Shown piece by piece: positions 51,197 to 58,987 of a stretch of 64,000 nt of DNA. The notes beneath the pieces are model-generated. The model was not told the origin of the DNA, searched no databases, and worked only from the letters and a program-made list of their open reading frames with translations. The translations under genes and the position numbers were made by a program. Origin of the DNA: an uncultured Oribacterium sp. (GTDB taxonomy: Bacteria; Bacillota; Clostridia; Lachnospirales; Lachnospiraceae); contig CAKQPT010000006.1 in the NCBI GenBank assembly GCA_934270345.1, positions 1 to 64,000 of the forward strand. Direction: 5' to 3'. Within the stretch, counting starts at the first letter, position 1. Each line of letters begins with the position of its first letter.

Positions 51197-51913
51197 ATGA
51201 TAGCGATTATCGACTATGGTGTGGGAAACCTGTTCTCGCTTCAGAGCTCTCTCAGGGCGATCGGCGAGGAGGTGGTGGTGACGGCAGATCAGGACGTCAT
51301 CCGGCAGGCGGATCATGTGATCCTGCCGGGGGTCGGGGCCTTCGGTGATGCCGTGCAGAAGCTGCGCGACTGCGGTCTCTTCGATTTCGTGAAGGCGCAG
51401 GCAGCGACGGGGAAGCCGTTCCTCGGCATCTGTCTAGGCATGCAGCTACTGTTCGACCGCTCCCTCGAGTATGGGGAGCACGAGGGCCTCGGGCTGATTC
51501 CGGGTGAAGTGCGTCCGATCGAGGGCGTGATCCCGGCGAATCTCGACATCCCGCACATGGGCTGGAATGCGCTGCACTTCATCGACCATTCGGAGGTAGC
51601 GGGCTCATCCGAAGAGAAGCAGACTTCATCGACGGACCCGGCTTCATCGGATGCGGTTCCAGATGATATACAGATTTCGGAGAATCTATCCGGTCGCTGC
51701 CCGCTGTTCCGCGATCTCACGGAGGGCGACTGTGTGTATTTCGTGCACAGCTTCGCTGCCTTCGACTGTGAGGCGAATTTGACAGCGACGGCGGAGTACG
51801 GTGTGCCGCTGACCGCCGCGGTTCAGAAGGGCAATGTCTATGGCACGCAGTTCCACCCGGAGAAGAGCGGGGCTGTCGGCCTGAAGATTCTGAAGGCGTT
51901 TGCTGCACTGTAA
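51197..51913 (+). CDS. hisH: Imidazole glycerol phosphate synthase, glutamine amidotransferase subunit, with insertion
   Basis: A 238-residue amidotransferase that hands ammonia to HisF. The nucleophile is Cys79 in PFLGICLGMQLLF and the His-Glu pair is in YGTQFHPEKSG. Residues about 132-167 are a Ser/Thr/Asp-rich insertion (AGSSEEKQTSSTDPASSDA and following) between MGWNALHF and PLFRDLTEGDCVYFVHSF, a spot that is a short loop in usual HisH of about 200 residues. The reading frame and catalytic residues are otherwise intact, so it should be active. hisA follows after 137 bases. Confidence 0.94.
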   Translation: MIAIIDYGVGNLFSLQSSLRAIGEEVVVTADQDVIRQADHVILPGVGAFGDAVQKLRDCGLFDFVKAQAATGKPFLGICLGMQLLFDRSLEYGEHEGLGLIPGEVRPIEGVIPANLDIPHMGWNALHFIDHSEVAGSSEEKQTSSTDPASSDAVPDDIQISENLSGRCPLFRDLTEGDCVYFVHSFAAFDCEANLTATAEYGVPLTAAVQKGNVYGTQFHPEKSGAVGLKILKAFAAL

Positions 51914-52050
51914 TGCGCGCGGAAGTCGGCGTGCAGGATGTAATGATCTGTAGCTCACGCGCGGGAAGTGTCTGGTATGTGACGGTGCCGATGTGCCGCG
52001 CGGAGTGACGATGTAGCGCCGAAAGCATTGGCGGAGAAGAGGGAGGAACT

Positions 52051-52767
52051 ATGCTGCTGTTTCCAGCGATTGATTTATACGACCACAAGGTAGTACGGCT
52101 CCTGAAGGGCGACTACCAGAAGATGACGGTGTACAGCGAGGACCCGGTGGCGACGGCCCGGGGCATCGAGGCGGACGGCGGGCGCTGGCTGCATCTCGTG
52201 GATCTCGAGGGCGCGAAGGACGGCACGACGCCGAACTTCGATGTGGTGGCGGCGATCTGCCATGAGACGAAGCTCCAGGTGGAGATCGGCGGCGGAATCC
52301 GCAGTCTCGAGATGATCGAGCACTACCTGAATGCCGGTGTCGCGCGGGTCATCCTCGGCACGAAGGCCGTGACCGACGAAGATTTCCTGCGGGACGCGGT
52401 CGGGCGCTGGGGCGAGCGGATCGCCGTGGGCGTCGACGCGAAGGACGGAAAGGTGGCCGTCAAGGGCTGGCTCGAGGTGCTCGATGTCGACATGTTTGAC
52501 TTCCTCTGGAAGCTGCGGGACATCGGCGTGAAGACCGCGATCGTCACGGACATCTCGAAGGACGGCGCGATGAAGGGCACGAACCTGCCGCTGTATGAGC
52601 GCCTGAGCCGGCTCGACGGCATCGACATCAACGCATCCGGCGGCGTGTCAACGCTCGAGGACATCCGGGCACTCCGCGACATGGGGCTTTATGGCGCGAT
52701 TCTCGGAAAGGCGATGTATAACGGCGCGATCGAGCTGAAGGAGGCACTGGCGGTGGCCCGCGGATAA
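52051..52767 (+). CDS. hisA: ProFAR isomerase
   Basis: A 238-residue TIM barrel, the 5-ProFAR isomerase for step four. The first-strand Asp is in FPAIDLYDHKVVRLLKGDY and the general acid Asp in AIVTDISKDGAMKGTNL; phosphate-binding loops are VEIGGGIRSL and INASGGVSTL. AGGGAGG precedes the ATG. A GCATTGGC motif lies 25 bases before it. It pairs with the related hisF gene. Confidence 0.95.
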   Translation: MLLFPAIDLYDHKVVRLLKGDYQKMTVYSEDPVATARGIEADGGRWLHLVDLEGAKDGTTPNFDVVAAICHETKLQVEIGGGIRSLEMIEHYLNAGVARVILGTKAVTDEDFLRDAVGRWGERIAVGVDAKDGKVAVKGWLEVLDVDMFDFLWKLRDIGVKTAIVTDISKDGAMKGTNLPLYERLSRLDGIDINASGGVSTLEDIRALRDMGLYGAILGKAMYNGAIELKEALAVARG

Positions 52768-52895
52768 AGGGGCTGGAAGGAGCTGGCGCTTCGGCGGGCG
52801 ACATCGGGAAATCGATGCAGCGCTGGTGGACAGAACGCGGCGGACGGTGCCTGTGAAAGTGCATTGGCCGCGTGGGGAAGATAGAGGTAGAAGAG

Positions 52896-53654
52896 ATGAT
52901 CACGAAACGAATTATTCCGTGCCTGGATGTGCGCGACGGGCGCGTGGTGAAGGGCGTCAATTTCGAGGGACTGCGCGATGTGAGCAGCCCGGTGGAGCTC
53001 GGGAAATACTACAGCGATGCGGGCGCGGATGAGCTCGTGTTCTACGACATCACCGCGAGCTTCGAGGGGCGGAAGCTCTTCACGGACATCCTGACCGAGG
53101 TCGCGCGGCAGATTTTCATCCCACTGACCGTGGGCGGCGGCATCAACACAGTCGATGATTTCGACCGCGTGCTGAAGTGCGGTGCCGATAAGGTGTCGGT
53201 GAATTCGGGTGCGATCAAGAACCCGGATCTCATCAATCAGGCGGCCGAGAAGTACGGCAATCAGTGCGTGGTGCTGTCGGTGGATGCGAAGCGCGTGGAC
53301 GGGAGCTATCATGTGTTCCTGAACGGTGGCCGCATCGACACCGGCATGGATGCGCTCGAGTGGATTCGGGACGGCGTGAAGCGAGGCGCGGGTGAGGTCG
53401 TGCTGAACTCGATCGACACCGACGGCGTGAAGCAGGGCTTCGACCTCGAGATGCTCGCGGCGGTGAACCAGCTCGTGAAGGTGCCGGTCATCGCGTCCGG
53501 CGGTGCCGGCTCCATCGAGGATTTCGTGACACTGTTTCACGAGATTCCGGACATCTCCGCCGGCCTCGCCGCCTCGATCTTCCACTTCGGCGAGGTGAAG
53601 ATCGAAGACCTGAAGACGAGACTCCAGGCGGAAGGCATCCCGGTCAGAATCTGA
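52896..53654 (+). CDS. hisF: Imidazole glycerol phosphate synthase, cyclase subunit
   Basis: A 252-residue TIM barrel that closes the imidazole ring with ammonia from HisH. Motifs are MITKRIIPCLDVRDGRVVKG, FYDITASFEGR, TVGGGINTVDDFDRVL, SIDTDGVKQGFDLEML and ASGGAGSIEDF. The catalytic Asp11-like and Asp130-like residues are present. ATG 52896 is the conserved HisF start and has GGTAGAAGAG upstream; the frame is open further back to 52872 without a better site. Confidence 0.95.
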   Translation: MITKRIIPCLDVRDGRVVKGVNFEGLRDVSSPVELGKYYSDAGADELVFYDITASFEGRKLFTDILTEVARQIFIPLTVGGGINTVDDFDRVLKCGADKVSVNSGAIKNPDLINQAAEKYGNQCVVLSVDAKRVDGSYHVFLNGGRIDTGMDALEWIRDGVKRGAGEVVLNSIDTDGVKQGFDLEMLAAVNQLVKVPVIASGGAGSIEDFVTLFHEIPDISAGLAASIFHFGEVKIEDLKTRLQAEGIPVRI

Positions 53655-53769
53655 ACGGTGAAAACAGATGGAGGCACATTTTGAAGTGTTTATCTCAGAG
53701 TGTTGCTTCCATTTTTTATGTTCTATAGTACAATGTTGACAGCGTGTCGCAGATGAGGAGAGGACAGGT

Positions 53770-54114
53770 ATGGCAGTCGAGACATTTGATATCGAGAAGG
53801 TGAAGTTTGATGAGAAGGGGCTGGTGCCGTGCATCGTGCAGGATTACGAGACGAAGCGCGTGCTGACGCTGGCGTACATGAACCGGGAGTCGCTTCGTAT
53901 CACACTGGAGAAGGGGCTCACCTGCTTCTGGTCCCGCTCGCGGCAGGAGCTGTGGCTGAAGGGCGCGACGAGCGGAAACTACCAGCACATCGTGATGATG
54001 GAAGCGGACTGTGACCGTGATGCGATCCTCGTGCAGGTCCGGAAGGACGGCCCGGCGTGCCACCGCGGAAACAGCAGCTGCTTCGATGACTCGCTTTATA
54101 AGGAGTGGAAATAA
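53770..54114 (+). CDS. hisI: Phosphoribosyl-AMP cyclohydrolase
   Basis: A 114-residue cyclohydrolase for step three, without a fused HisE domain. Motifs are AYMNRESLRITLEKG, FWSRSRQELWLKGATSGN, and zinc ligands in DCDRDAILVQV and GPACHRGNSSCF. AGGAGAGGA precedes ATG 53770. The 115-base gap after hisF has a weak hairpin (GGAGGCA with TGCTTCC, then T run) and AT-rich bases, a possible internal terminator or promoter. The separate pyrophosphatase HisE, needed between HisG and HisI, is not in the window. Confidence 0.95.
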   Translation: MAVETFDIEKVKFDEKGLVPCIVQDYETKRVLTLAYMNRESLRITLEKGLTCFWSRSRQELWLKGATSGNYQHIVMMEADCDRDAILVQVRKDGPACHRGNSSCFDDSLYKEWK

Positions 54115-54644
54115 TGGATTCAAAAGACGAGCGAATGGATATATATGACGGCGAGAAGCGCCGGACGGGGCGCGTCGTGCCGCGCAGCAGTTTCCTGCAG
54201 GCGGGGGAGTACATGCTCTACGTGCTGGCGTTGATCGAGCGACCGTCGGACGGGCGTTTTCTCATCACGCGGCGTGCGCTCACGAAGAAGTGGGCGGCGG
54301 GGGCCTGGGAGGTTTCCGGTGGCGGGGCGCTGGCAGGCGAGGACAGCTTCACCGCGGTGACGCGCGAGGTGCGCGAGGAGACGGGGCTCGATATTTCGGC
54401 AGTGCCGGCAGCGATGCGGACGCCGATCTACGGGTATCGAAACGAGGACCTGAAGCGTGGCGACAACTATTTCGTCGACATCTATCATGTGCAGCTGGAG
54501 TTTGCGGATGCGGACGTGACCATCGAGCAGTCAGAGGCCATCGACTTCCGCATGGCGACGATGGACGAGATCCGCGCGCTGCACGAGGCCGACGCGTTCC
54601 TGCACTATAAGCGGATTCAGGAAGCACTCGCGGCGGAGAAATAA
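54114..54644 (+). CDS. NUDIX hydrolase
   Basis: A 176-residue NUDIX-fold pyrophosphohydrolase. The NUDIX box is GGGALAGEDSFTAVTREVREETGLDI, broken here as GGALAGEDSFTAVTRE and REVREETGL, with all metal-binding Glu residues present. The N-terminus (YDGEKRRTGRVVPRS) resembles the Idi/MutT-like group that acts on ADP-ribose or isoprenoid diphosphates. The TAATG overlap with hisI means it is co-translated. A tempting idea is that it supplies the missing phosphoribosyl-ATP pyrophosphatase step, but this is speculation. Confidence 0.88.
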   Translation: MDSKDERMDIYDGEKRRTGRVVPRSSFLQAGEYMLYVLALIERPSDGRFLITRRALTKKWAAGAWEVSGGGALAGEDSFTAVTREVREETGLDISAVPAAMRTPIYGYRNEDLKRGDNYFVDIYHVQLEFADADVTIEQSEAIDFRMATMDEIRALHEADAFLHYKRIQEALAAEK

Positions 54645-54653
54645 GAACGAAAC

Positions 54654-55553
54654 ATGGAAGAATTTATCAAGGAAAAGAAAACAGTTTATAAGATGCGGGA
54701 CCCGCTCGGGCAGTCCATCGAGGTCTGCGAGGGGCTCTACAACGAGGAACGCATGCGGCTGCTGCTCGTCGATGGGGCGATGCAGTCGGCGCAGTACCTG
54801 GATCCGCTGCTGGAGGATGAGCTCGCCTTCGAGTACATGCGCGAGTTTGAGTGGGCCTTCCGCCTGCATCCGTCGGCGCGGCGGGTGCTGCTGATCGGGG
54901 GCGGCGGCTTCGCCTACCCTCGCTTTTTTCTGAAGAATTATCCGGAGAAGTCGATCGACGTGATCGAGCTGAGCCCGACGATCGTCGAGATCGCCCGGGA
55001 GTATTTCGGCCTGCGCGCACTGGAGGCGCAGTATCCGGACCGCCTCCGCGTCATCGTCGGTGACGGCCATCGGTACCTGGAGAAGATGTCTGCGTCCTTT
55101 ATCGCCCCGGATGCTCCTGCGGGCGCTGCCAATGCAGGCGACCGCGAGGCGCATAGCGCTGCGGAGACGATATCAGCCACGGAAGAGCAGAAACACAACG
55201 CTGCGGAAGAGAAGCGGCTGATTGCAGAGGTTGCGAAGCGCAGTGCCGCAGCAGCTTCAGCGGGACTTCGCTACGACACCATCCTGAACGATGCCTACAT
55301 CGGCTATAAGTCGAGTGCGTCTATGCAGGCGTCGGCGCAGCTGTTCCACCAGTGCCTCACGGACGGTGGCCTTTACGCCGCCAATATGGTGACGGCGCTT
55401 CGCGGCCTCCACTCGATTCAAATGCGCCGCGAGCAGAAGAATTTTCAGAAGGTGTTCGCCTACACCTTCCTCATGCAGTGCGACGACGAGATCAGTCCGT
55501 TCGTGCCGCAGAACAACATCTTCTTCGCCTCGGACGCGGCGTTCGAGATGTGA
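54654..55553 (+). CDS. Spermidine synthase-like methyltransferase-fold protein, with insertion
   Basis: A 299-residue protein with a small beta-barrel N-terminus and a Rossmann domain, as in spermidine synthase-like proteins: VLLIGGGGFAYPRFFLKNYP is the nucleotide motif, IDVIELSPTIVEIAREYF the acidic strand, and RYDTILNDAYIG the reaction loop. Residues about 145-204 are an Ala/Glu-rich insertion containing the AANAG tract encoded by the 12-base motif at 55128-55139. The catalytic Asp-aspartate pattern of true SpeE is not fully visible, so the product is uncertain. It is nine bases after the NUDIX gene and is probably in the his operon transcript. Confidence 0.78.
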   Translation: MEEFIKEKKTVYKMRDPLGQSIEVCEGLYNEERMRLLLVDGAMQSAQYLDPLLEDELAFEYMREFEWAFRLHPSARRVLLIGGGGFAYPRFFLKNYPEKSIDVIELSPTIVEIAREYFGLRALEAQYPDRLRVIVGDGHRYLEKMSASFIAPDAPAGAANAGDREAHSAAETISATEEQKHNAAEEKRLIAEVAKRSAAAASAGLRYDTILNDAYIGYKSSASMQASAQLFHQCLTDGGLYAANMVTALRGLHSIQMRREQKNFQKVFAYTFLMQCDDEISPFVPQNNIFFASDAAFEM

Positions 55554-55565
55554 AGGAATATCTTT

Positions 55566-56666
55566 ATGAATAAACTGAAAGCAAATTATCATACACATAC
55601 TACCTTCTGTGATGGTTCCGACGCGGCCGAGGCCGTGGTGCAGGAGGCGCTTCGCAAGGGCTTCACGCATCTCGGCTTCAGCGGGCACATGGACCCGGGC
55701 GTCTCGATGGACTACGACGCTTACGCGCAGGAAATCTGCCGTCTGCAGGCGGCGTACCGCGACCAGATCGACATCCTCCGTGGTGCGGAACTGGACAATG
55801 TCTACGACCCGTCATGTGTGACCGGTGCGGAGGTGCACGGCAGCGCGGAGGCAGTGCCATCGGCGCTGCGGATAAACAGTGTGCTGCCCGACGCACCGGG
55901 CACTTCCGCTGCAGGTGAAGTTTTCGGCGCACCAGGCGCTCATTCGGGTGACGGTTTCGCTGTGGCCGGTGCGGAATACACCATCGGTTCGACGCATTTC
56001 GTGCCGGTGCCGGGCTCTGACGTGTGGTCGGCGCCAGCCGCCTTCGGCACGCACCGTGAGGGCTCCGAAAACTGGGATCTGATCGGCGTGGATGGAGACA
56101 TTGGCATGCTCCATGACCAGTGCAGGCAGTACTATGGCGGCGACTTCTACGCGCTGTCGGCGGACTACTACCGCTTCGAGGCGATGGTGGCAGCGCGGCT
56201 GCACCCGACGTTTATCGGGCACTTCGACCTGATCACGCGCTTCAATGATCTTTCGCGCGCGGATGGCGGGCACTTCCTCGATGAGACGAGTGAGCGCTAC
56301 CTCCTGCCGGCGCGGCGGGCGATGGAGGCACTTGTGCCGTACGGGCTGCCGTTTGAAATCAACTGCGGCGCAGTGAACCGCGGGCGGAAGAAGGAGCTGT
56401 ATCCGCGACCGGAGCTGCTCCGGCATCTCCATGCGCTCGGGGGCGAGATTCTTATCTCTGCGGATGCGCACCAGAAGGAGCTGCTCGACGGCGGCTTCGA
56501 GGAGGCGATGGAGCTCGCACGCTGGGCAGGGTTCACGCACACGAATCTCCTCGTGCGGGAGGCGGGAGCCGATGATGCTTCTCGACCTGCGAAGAATACG
56601 AAGTCGGATGCGGGCGGAACACTGTACTGGCGGACGACAGCATTGGACGAAGAAACAGAAGGATGA
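55566..56666 (+). CDS. hisK: Histidinol-phosphatase, PHP family, with insertion
   Basis: A 366-residue PHP-domain phosphatase for histidinol phosphate. Metal motifs are YHTHTTFCDGSD at the N-terminus, GFSGHMDPG, HPTFIGHFDLI and ISADAHQKELL. Residues about 80-136 are a Gly/Ala/Ser-rich insertion (with GTSAAGEVFGAPGAHSG) absent in usual enzymes of about 260-270 residues; sequence on both sides is normal (ILRGAELD and YTIGSTHFVP). It supplies the phosphatase lacking in HisB. A GAGACATTGGC motif occurs at 56095 in a reading frame different from other copies. Confidence 0.92.
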   Translation: MNKLKANYHTHTTFCDGSDAAEAVVQEALRKGFTHLGFSGHMDPGVSMDYDAYAQEICRLQAAYRDQIDILRGAELDNVYDPSCVTGAEVHGSAEAVPSALRINSVLPDAPGTSAAGEVFGAPGAHSGDGFAVAGAEYTIGSTHFVPVPGSDVWSAPAAFGTHREGSENWDLIGVDGDIGMLHDQCRQYYGGDFYALSADYYRFEAMVAARLHPTFIGHFDLITRFNDLSRADGGHFLDETSERYLLPARRAMEALVPYGLPFEINCGAVNRGRKKELYPRPELLRHLHALGGEILISADAHQKELLDGGFEEAMELARWAGFTHTNLLVREAGADDASRPAKNTKSDAGGTLYWRTTALDEETEG

Positions 56667-57175
56667 AGGAAATGGAAATCAGAAAAAGCAGGGTCGGGGA
56701 CCTCGACCGGATGATGGAGATTTTTGCGGCGGCGCGGGCCTTTATGGCAGCGAACGGCAACCCGGGGCAGTGGGGCGACGGCTACCCGCAGCGGGCGGTG
56801 CTCGAGGAGGACATCGCGCGCGGGCGGAGTTATGTGGTGCTCGAGGCCGGGAAGGTCGTCGGGACCTTCGTGTTTTTCGTCGGCCATGAGCCGGTGTATG
56901 ACGTGATCACGAACGGCGCATGGAGCGCGGAGAAGCCGTATGGGGTCATTCACCGCGTCGCGTCGGATGGCGTCACGCGCGGCGTCGGGAGAGCGTGCTT
57001 CGATTTCTGTGCGGCGCAGGCAGAGTATCTCCGCATCGACACACACGAAAAGAACCGCCCGATGCAACAGGCGCTGACACGGTACGGATTTCAGCGCTGC
57101 GGTGATGTCGTGTATGAAGATGGGAAAGAACGTATCGCGTTTGATTATGTAGGGAATAAAACGAAAGCCCATTGA
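56663..57175 (+). CDS. GNAT family N-acetyltransferase
   Basis: A 170-residue GNAT enzyme. The acetyl-CoA region is GVIHRVASDGVTRGVGRACFDF and a later THEKNRPMQQALTRYGFQRCGDVVYEDG is the C-terminal signature. ATG 56663 overlaps the hisK stop as ATGA; ATG 56672 is an alternative. It ends the his operon, before a terminator hairpin. The target is not known. Confidence 0.87.
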   Translation: MKEMEIRKSRVGDLDRMMEIFAAARAFMAANGNPGQWGDGYPQRAVLEEDIARGRSYVVLEAGKVVGTFVFFVGHEPVYDVITNGAWSAEKPYGVIHRVASDGVTRGVGRACFDFCAAQAEYLRIDTHEKNRPMQQALTRYGFQRCGDVVYEDGKERIAFDYVGNKTKAH

Positions 57176-57200
57176 AAAAGTGCATACTTCTTCAATGGGC
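57168..57200. terminator. Bidirectional terminator at the end of the his operon
   Basis: GCCCATTGAA (57167-57176) pairs with TTCAATGGGC (57191-57200). The plus side lacks a T run, but on the minus strand the hairpin is followed by TTTCGTTTTATT, so it most likely ends the convergent MoaD/Cys-rich operon and helps end the his operon. Confidence 0.7.
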
Positions 57201-57250
57201 TGAGAATATGAGATAATATGATGACGAAAGGCTCGAATGGATGAATCGCT

Positions 57251-57442
57251 TTATTCGAAGCCTTCATCGTCTGCATGGGTGAGAAATGGACAGATTTCCT
57301 CAGAACAGGTACCGGCCTGCCCATCCTTGGCAAGGTTGCCCTGGTAGCTGCAGGTATGCTCGCCACCATGTTCACTGTAAAAATCAATCTCCCAGAAGTA
57401 GTACTTGCATGCGTGACGCAGATTTCCCATCGTAATATCCAT
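57251..57442 (-). CDS. Small Cys-rich protein next to MoaD-like gene
   Basis: A 63-residue soluble protein with four Cys (residues 12, 31, 46 and 51) and several His, an arrangement that could bind zinc or an Fe-S cluster. I do not know its family. GGTGGAGGT, overlapping the end of the MoaD-like gene, sits seven bases before its ATG at 57442, so the two are co-translated with a three-base gap. Its position with a sulfur-carrier protein and, divergently, a ThiF-like activator and a molybdenum hydroxylase suggests a role in pterin cofactor sulfuration or insertion, which is inference. Confidence 0.75.
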   Translation of the reverse strand: MDITMGNLRHACKYYFWEIDFYSEHGGEHTCSYQGNLAKDGQAGTCSEEICPFLTHADDEGFE

Positions 57443-57445
57443 GCT

Positions 57446-57691
57446 TTAACCTCCACCAAGCAACATGAGCGAGATGTTTAACTGATCACCTTCTTTTAAA
57501 ATATAATCCAGTTTATCGGTCATGTTTTCTCCGTTACAATTCACGAAGCATCCGCTGTCTTTATTATCAAGCAGATTGTCTTCCATAAAGCGCATAATAA
57601 ATTCCTTAAGCGTGGTTTCCGGACGAATTTCCGAATCCGTTTCTTCATCCATGAATTTCACATGAATCTTAAATTCGCCATGCCATCCCAT
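57446..57691 (-). CDS. MoaD/ThiS-like sulfur carrier protein
   Basis: An 81-residue ubiquitin-fold protein ending in LLGGG, so the Gly-Gly C-terminus needed for thiocarboxylation is present. The beta-grasp pattern is seen in KIHVKFMDEE, TTLKEFIMRFM and LKEGDQLNISLMLLGGG. ATG 57691 is used because GAAGAAGG lies upstream; the frame is open to 57769 without a better site. It is divergent from a ThiF-like activating enzyme. Together with molybdenum hydroxylase genes downstream, it probably supplies sulfur to a molybdopterin-type cofactor. Confidence 0.82.
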   Translation of the reverse strand: MGWHGEFKIHVKFMDEETDSEIRPETTLKEFIMRFMEDNLLDNKDSGCFVNCNGENMTDKLDYILKEGDQLNISLMLLGGG

Positions 57692-57833
57692 GAAGACCTT
57701 CTTCCCCTTTTCGCATGCTGATCGTAGAATCGATGAATGATTCAAGCATACGGTTATCATCAAACACATCCTTCGTAATGCTTATATTATCCAACGAAAT
57801 GAGTCTTTAGGCAAGCGGAAATGATGTAAACGT

Positions 57834-57862
57834 TTGACCTAATCCGGAAAATAAGTTATATA
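57834..57862 (+). promoter_or_regulatory. Promoter of the ThiF-like gene
   Basis: TTGACC (57834-57839), 17 bases, TATATA (57857-57862). It lies in the 263-base AT-rich gap between the divergent MoaD-like and ThiF-like genes. No clear minus-strand promoter was fixed in the same gap. Confidence 0.6.
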
Positions 57863-57954
57863 TTACATAAGCTGGATGTTGAATGTGTTATGCCGGAAAT
57901 GAGAATTATTCGGGACATCGTTTACGATTTTAACGGGATAAGATGGGAGAGGAC

Positions 57955-58974
57955 ATGAATGATCGATATTCCAGGCAGGAACGATTCTTTGGAATCGGGA
58001 AAGACGGACAGGAAAAGATAAGACGAAGCAGGGTGGCCATTATTGGTCTGGGAGCGCTCGGAACCGTCATCGCGGAAGAACTTACAAGAGCCGGTATCGG
58101 CTTTTTGCGCCTCATTGACCGGGATTTTGTCGAACTGCATAACTTACAGCGCCAGATGCTGTACGATGAAGAAGATGCGCGTATGCACAGATTAAAAGTG
58201 GAAGCCTGTGCACAGCATCTGCACAGTATCAATTCAGAAGTGCAGGTGGCGGCTTTTCCGGAGGATTTTAATTATGGAAATGCAGAAAGCTTTCTGCAGG
58301 ATGTAGACCTCATCCTGGATGGTACGGATAATCTGGAAACACGCTATCTTATCAATGAAGTATGTGTAAAGCTCCGTAAACCCTGGATCTATGGCGGAGC
58401 AGTAGAAGCGCAGGGCATGACGATGAGCTTTTTACCGGGAGGAGCATGCTTTTCATGTGTAACGGGAACGGTAGAGCCATTTATGAATCAGAGCACACAG
58501 AAAACCTGCAGTACAGCTGGCGTTTTATCTCCGGCGACGGCCATCGTAGCTTCGCTGGAAGTGAAGGAGGCACTTAAAATTCTGGTTTCGGCAGATGCGC
58601 TGGAACAGGGACTGATCACATTTGACTTATGGAAGAATTCCTTCCATCATTTTCACCCGGAAAAGAAAGCAGACTGCCCGATTTGTCAGAGGCAGAAATT
58701 TCATTATCTGGGGCATGTGGCAGGCGTGAGGGCATCTCGATTATGTGGGGAAGATTCGATTCAGATTCTTCCGGAAAAACGGTGCCATATGTCACTGGAT
58801 GCGCTGGAAAAAAAGCTGTCCGATCTCGGACAGGTCAGAAAGAATAAATACTATTTGAGCTTTGAAGGAAACGATGCATCATTTCAGGTTTTTTATGATG
58901 GACGTGCGATTATCTTACATGTAACATCTGAAGCAAAGGCAAAGGCGATCTATTCAGAATATATCGGATTATAA
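57955..58974 (+). CDS. ThiF/MoeB/HesA-type adenylyltransferase with C-terminal extension
   Basis: A 339-residue E1-like enzyme that should adenylate the C-terminal Gly of the MoaD-like carrier. RYSRQERFFGIG is the usual start, VAIIGLGALGTVIAEEL the nucleotide loop, and DLILDGTDNLETRYLINEVC the Asp motif. Zinc Cys pairs are CFSC and CPIC; KTCSTAGVL holds the conserved Cys. Residues about 250-339 form an extra domain not seen in typical MoeB. ATG 57955 is preferred to 57943. The TetR gene follows after 13 bases. Confidence 0.88.
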   Translation: MNDRYSRQERFFGIGKDGQEKIRRSRVAIIGLGALGTVIAEELTRAGIGFLRLIDRDFVELHNLQRQMLYDEEDARMHRLKVEACAQHLHSINSEVQVAAFPEDFNYGNAESFLQDVDLILDGTDNLETRYLINEVCVKLRKPWIYGGAVEAQGMTMSFLPGGACFSCVTGTVEPFMNQSTQKTCSTAGVLSPATAIVASLEVKEALKILVSADALEQGLITFDLWKNSFHHFHPEKKADCPICQRQKFHYLGHVAGVRASRLCGEDSIQILPEKRCHMSLDALEKKLSDLGQVRKNKYYLSFEGNDASFQVFYDGRAIILHVTSEAKAKAIYSEYIGL

Positions 58975-58987
58975 GAGGGAAATTTGG

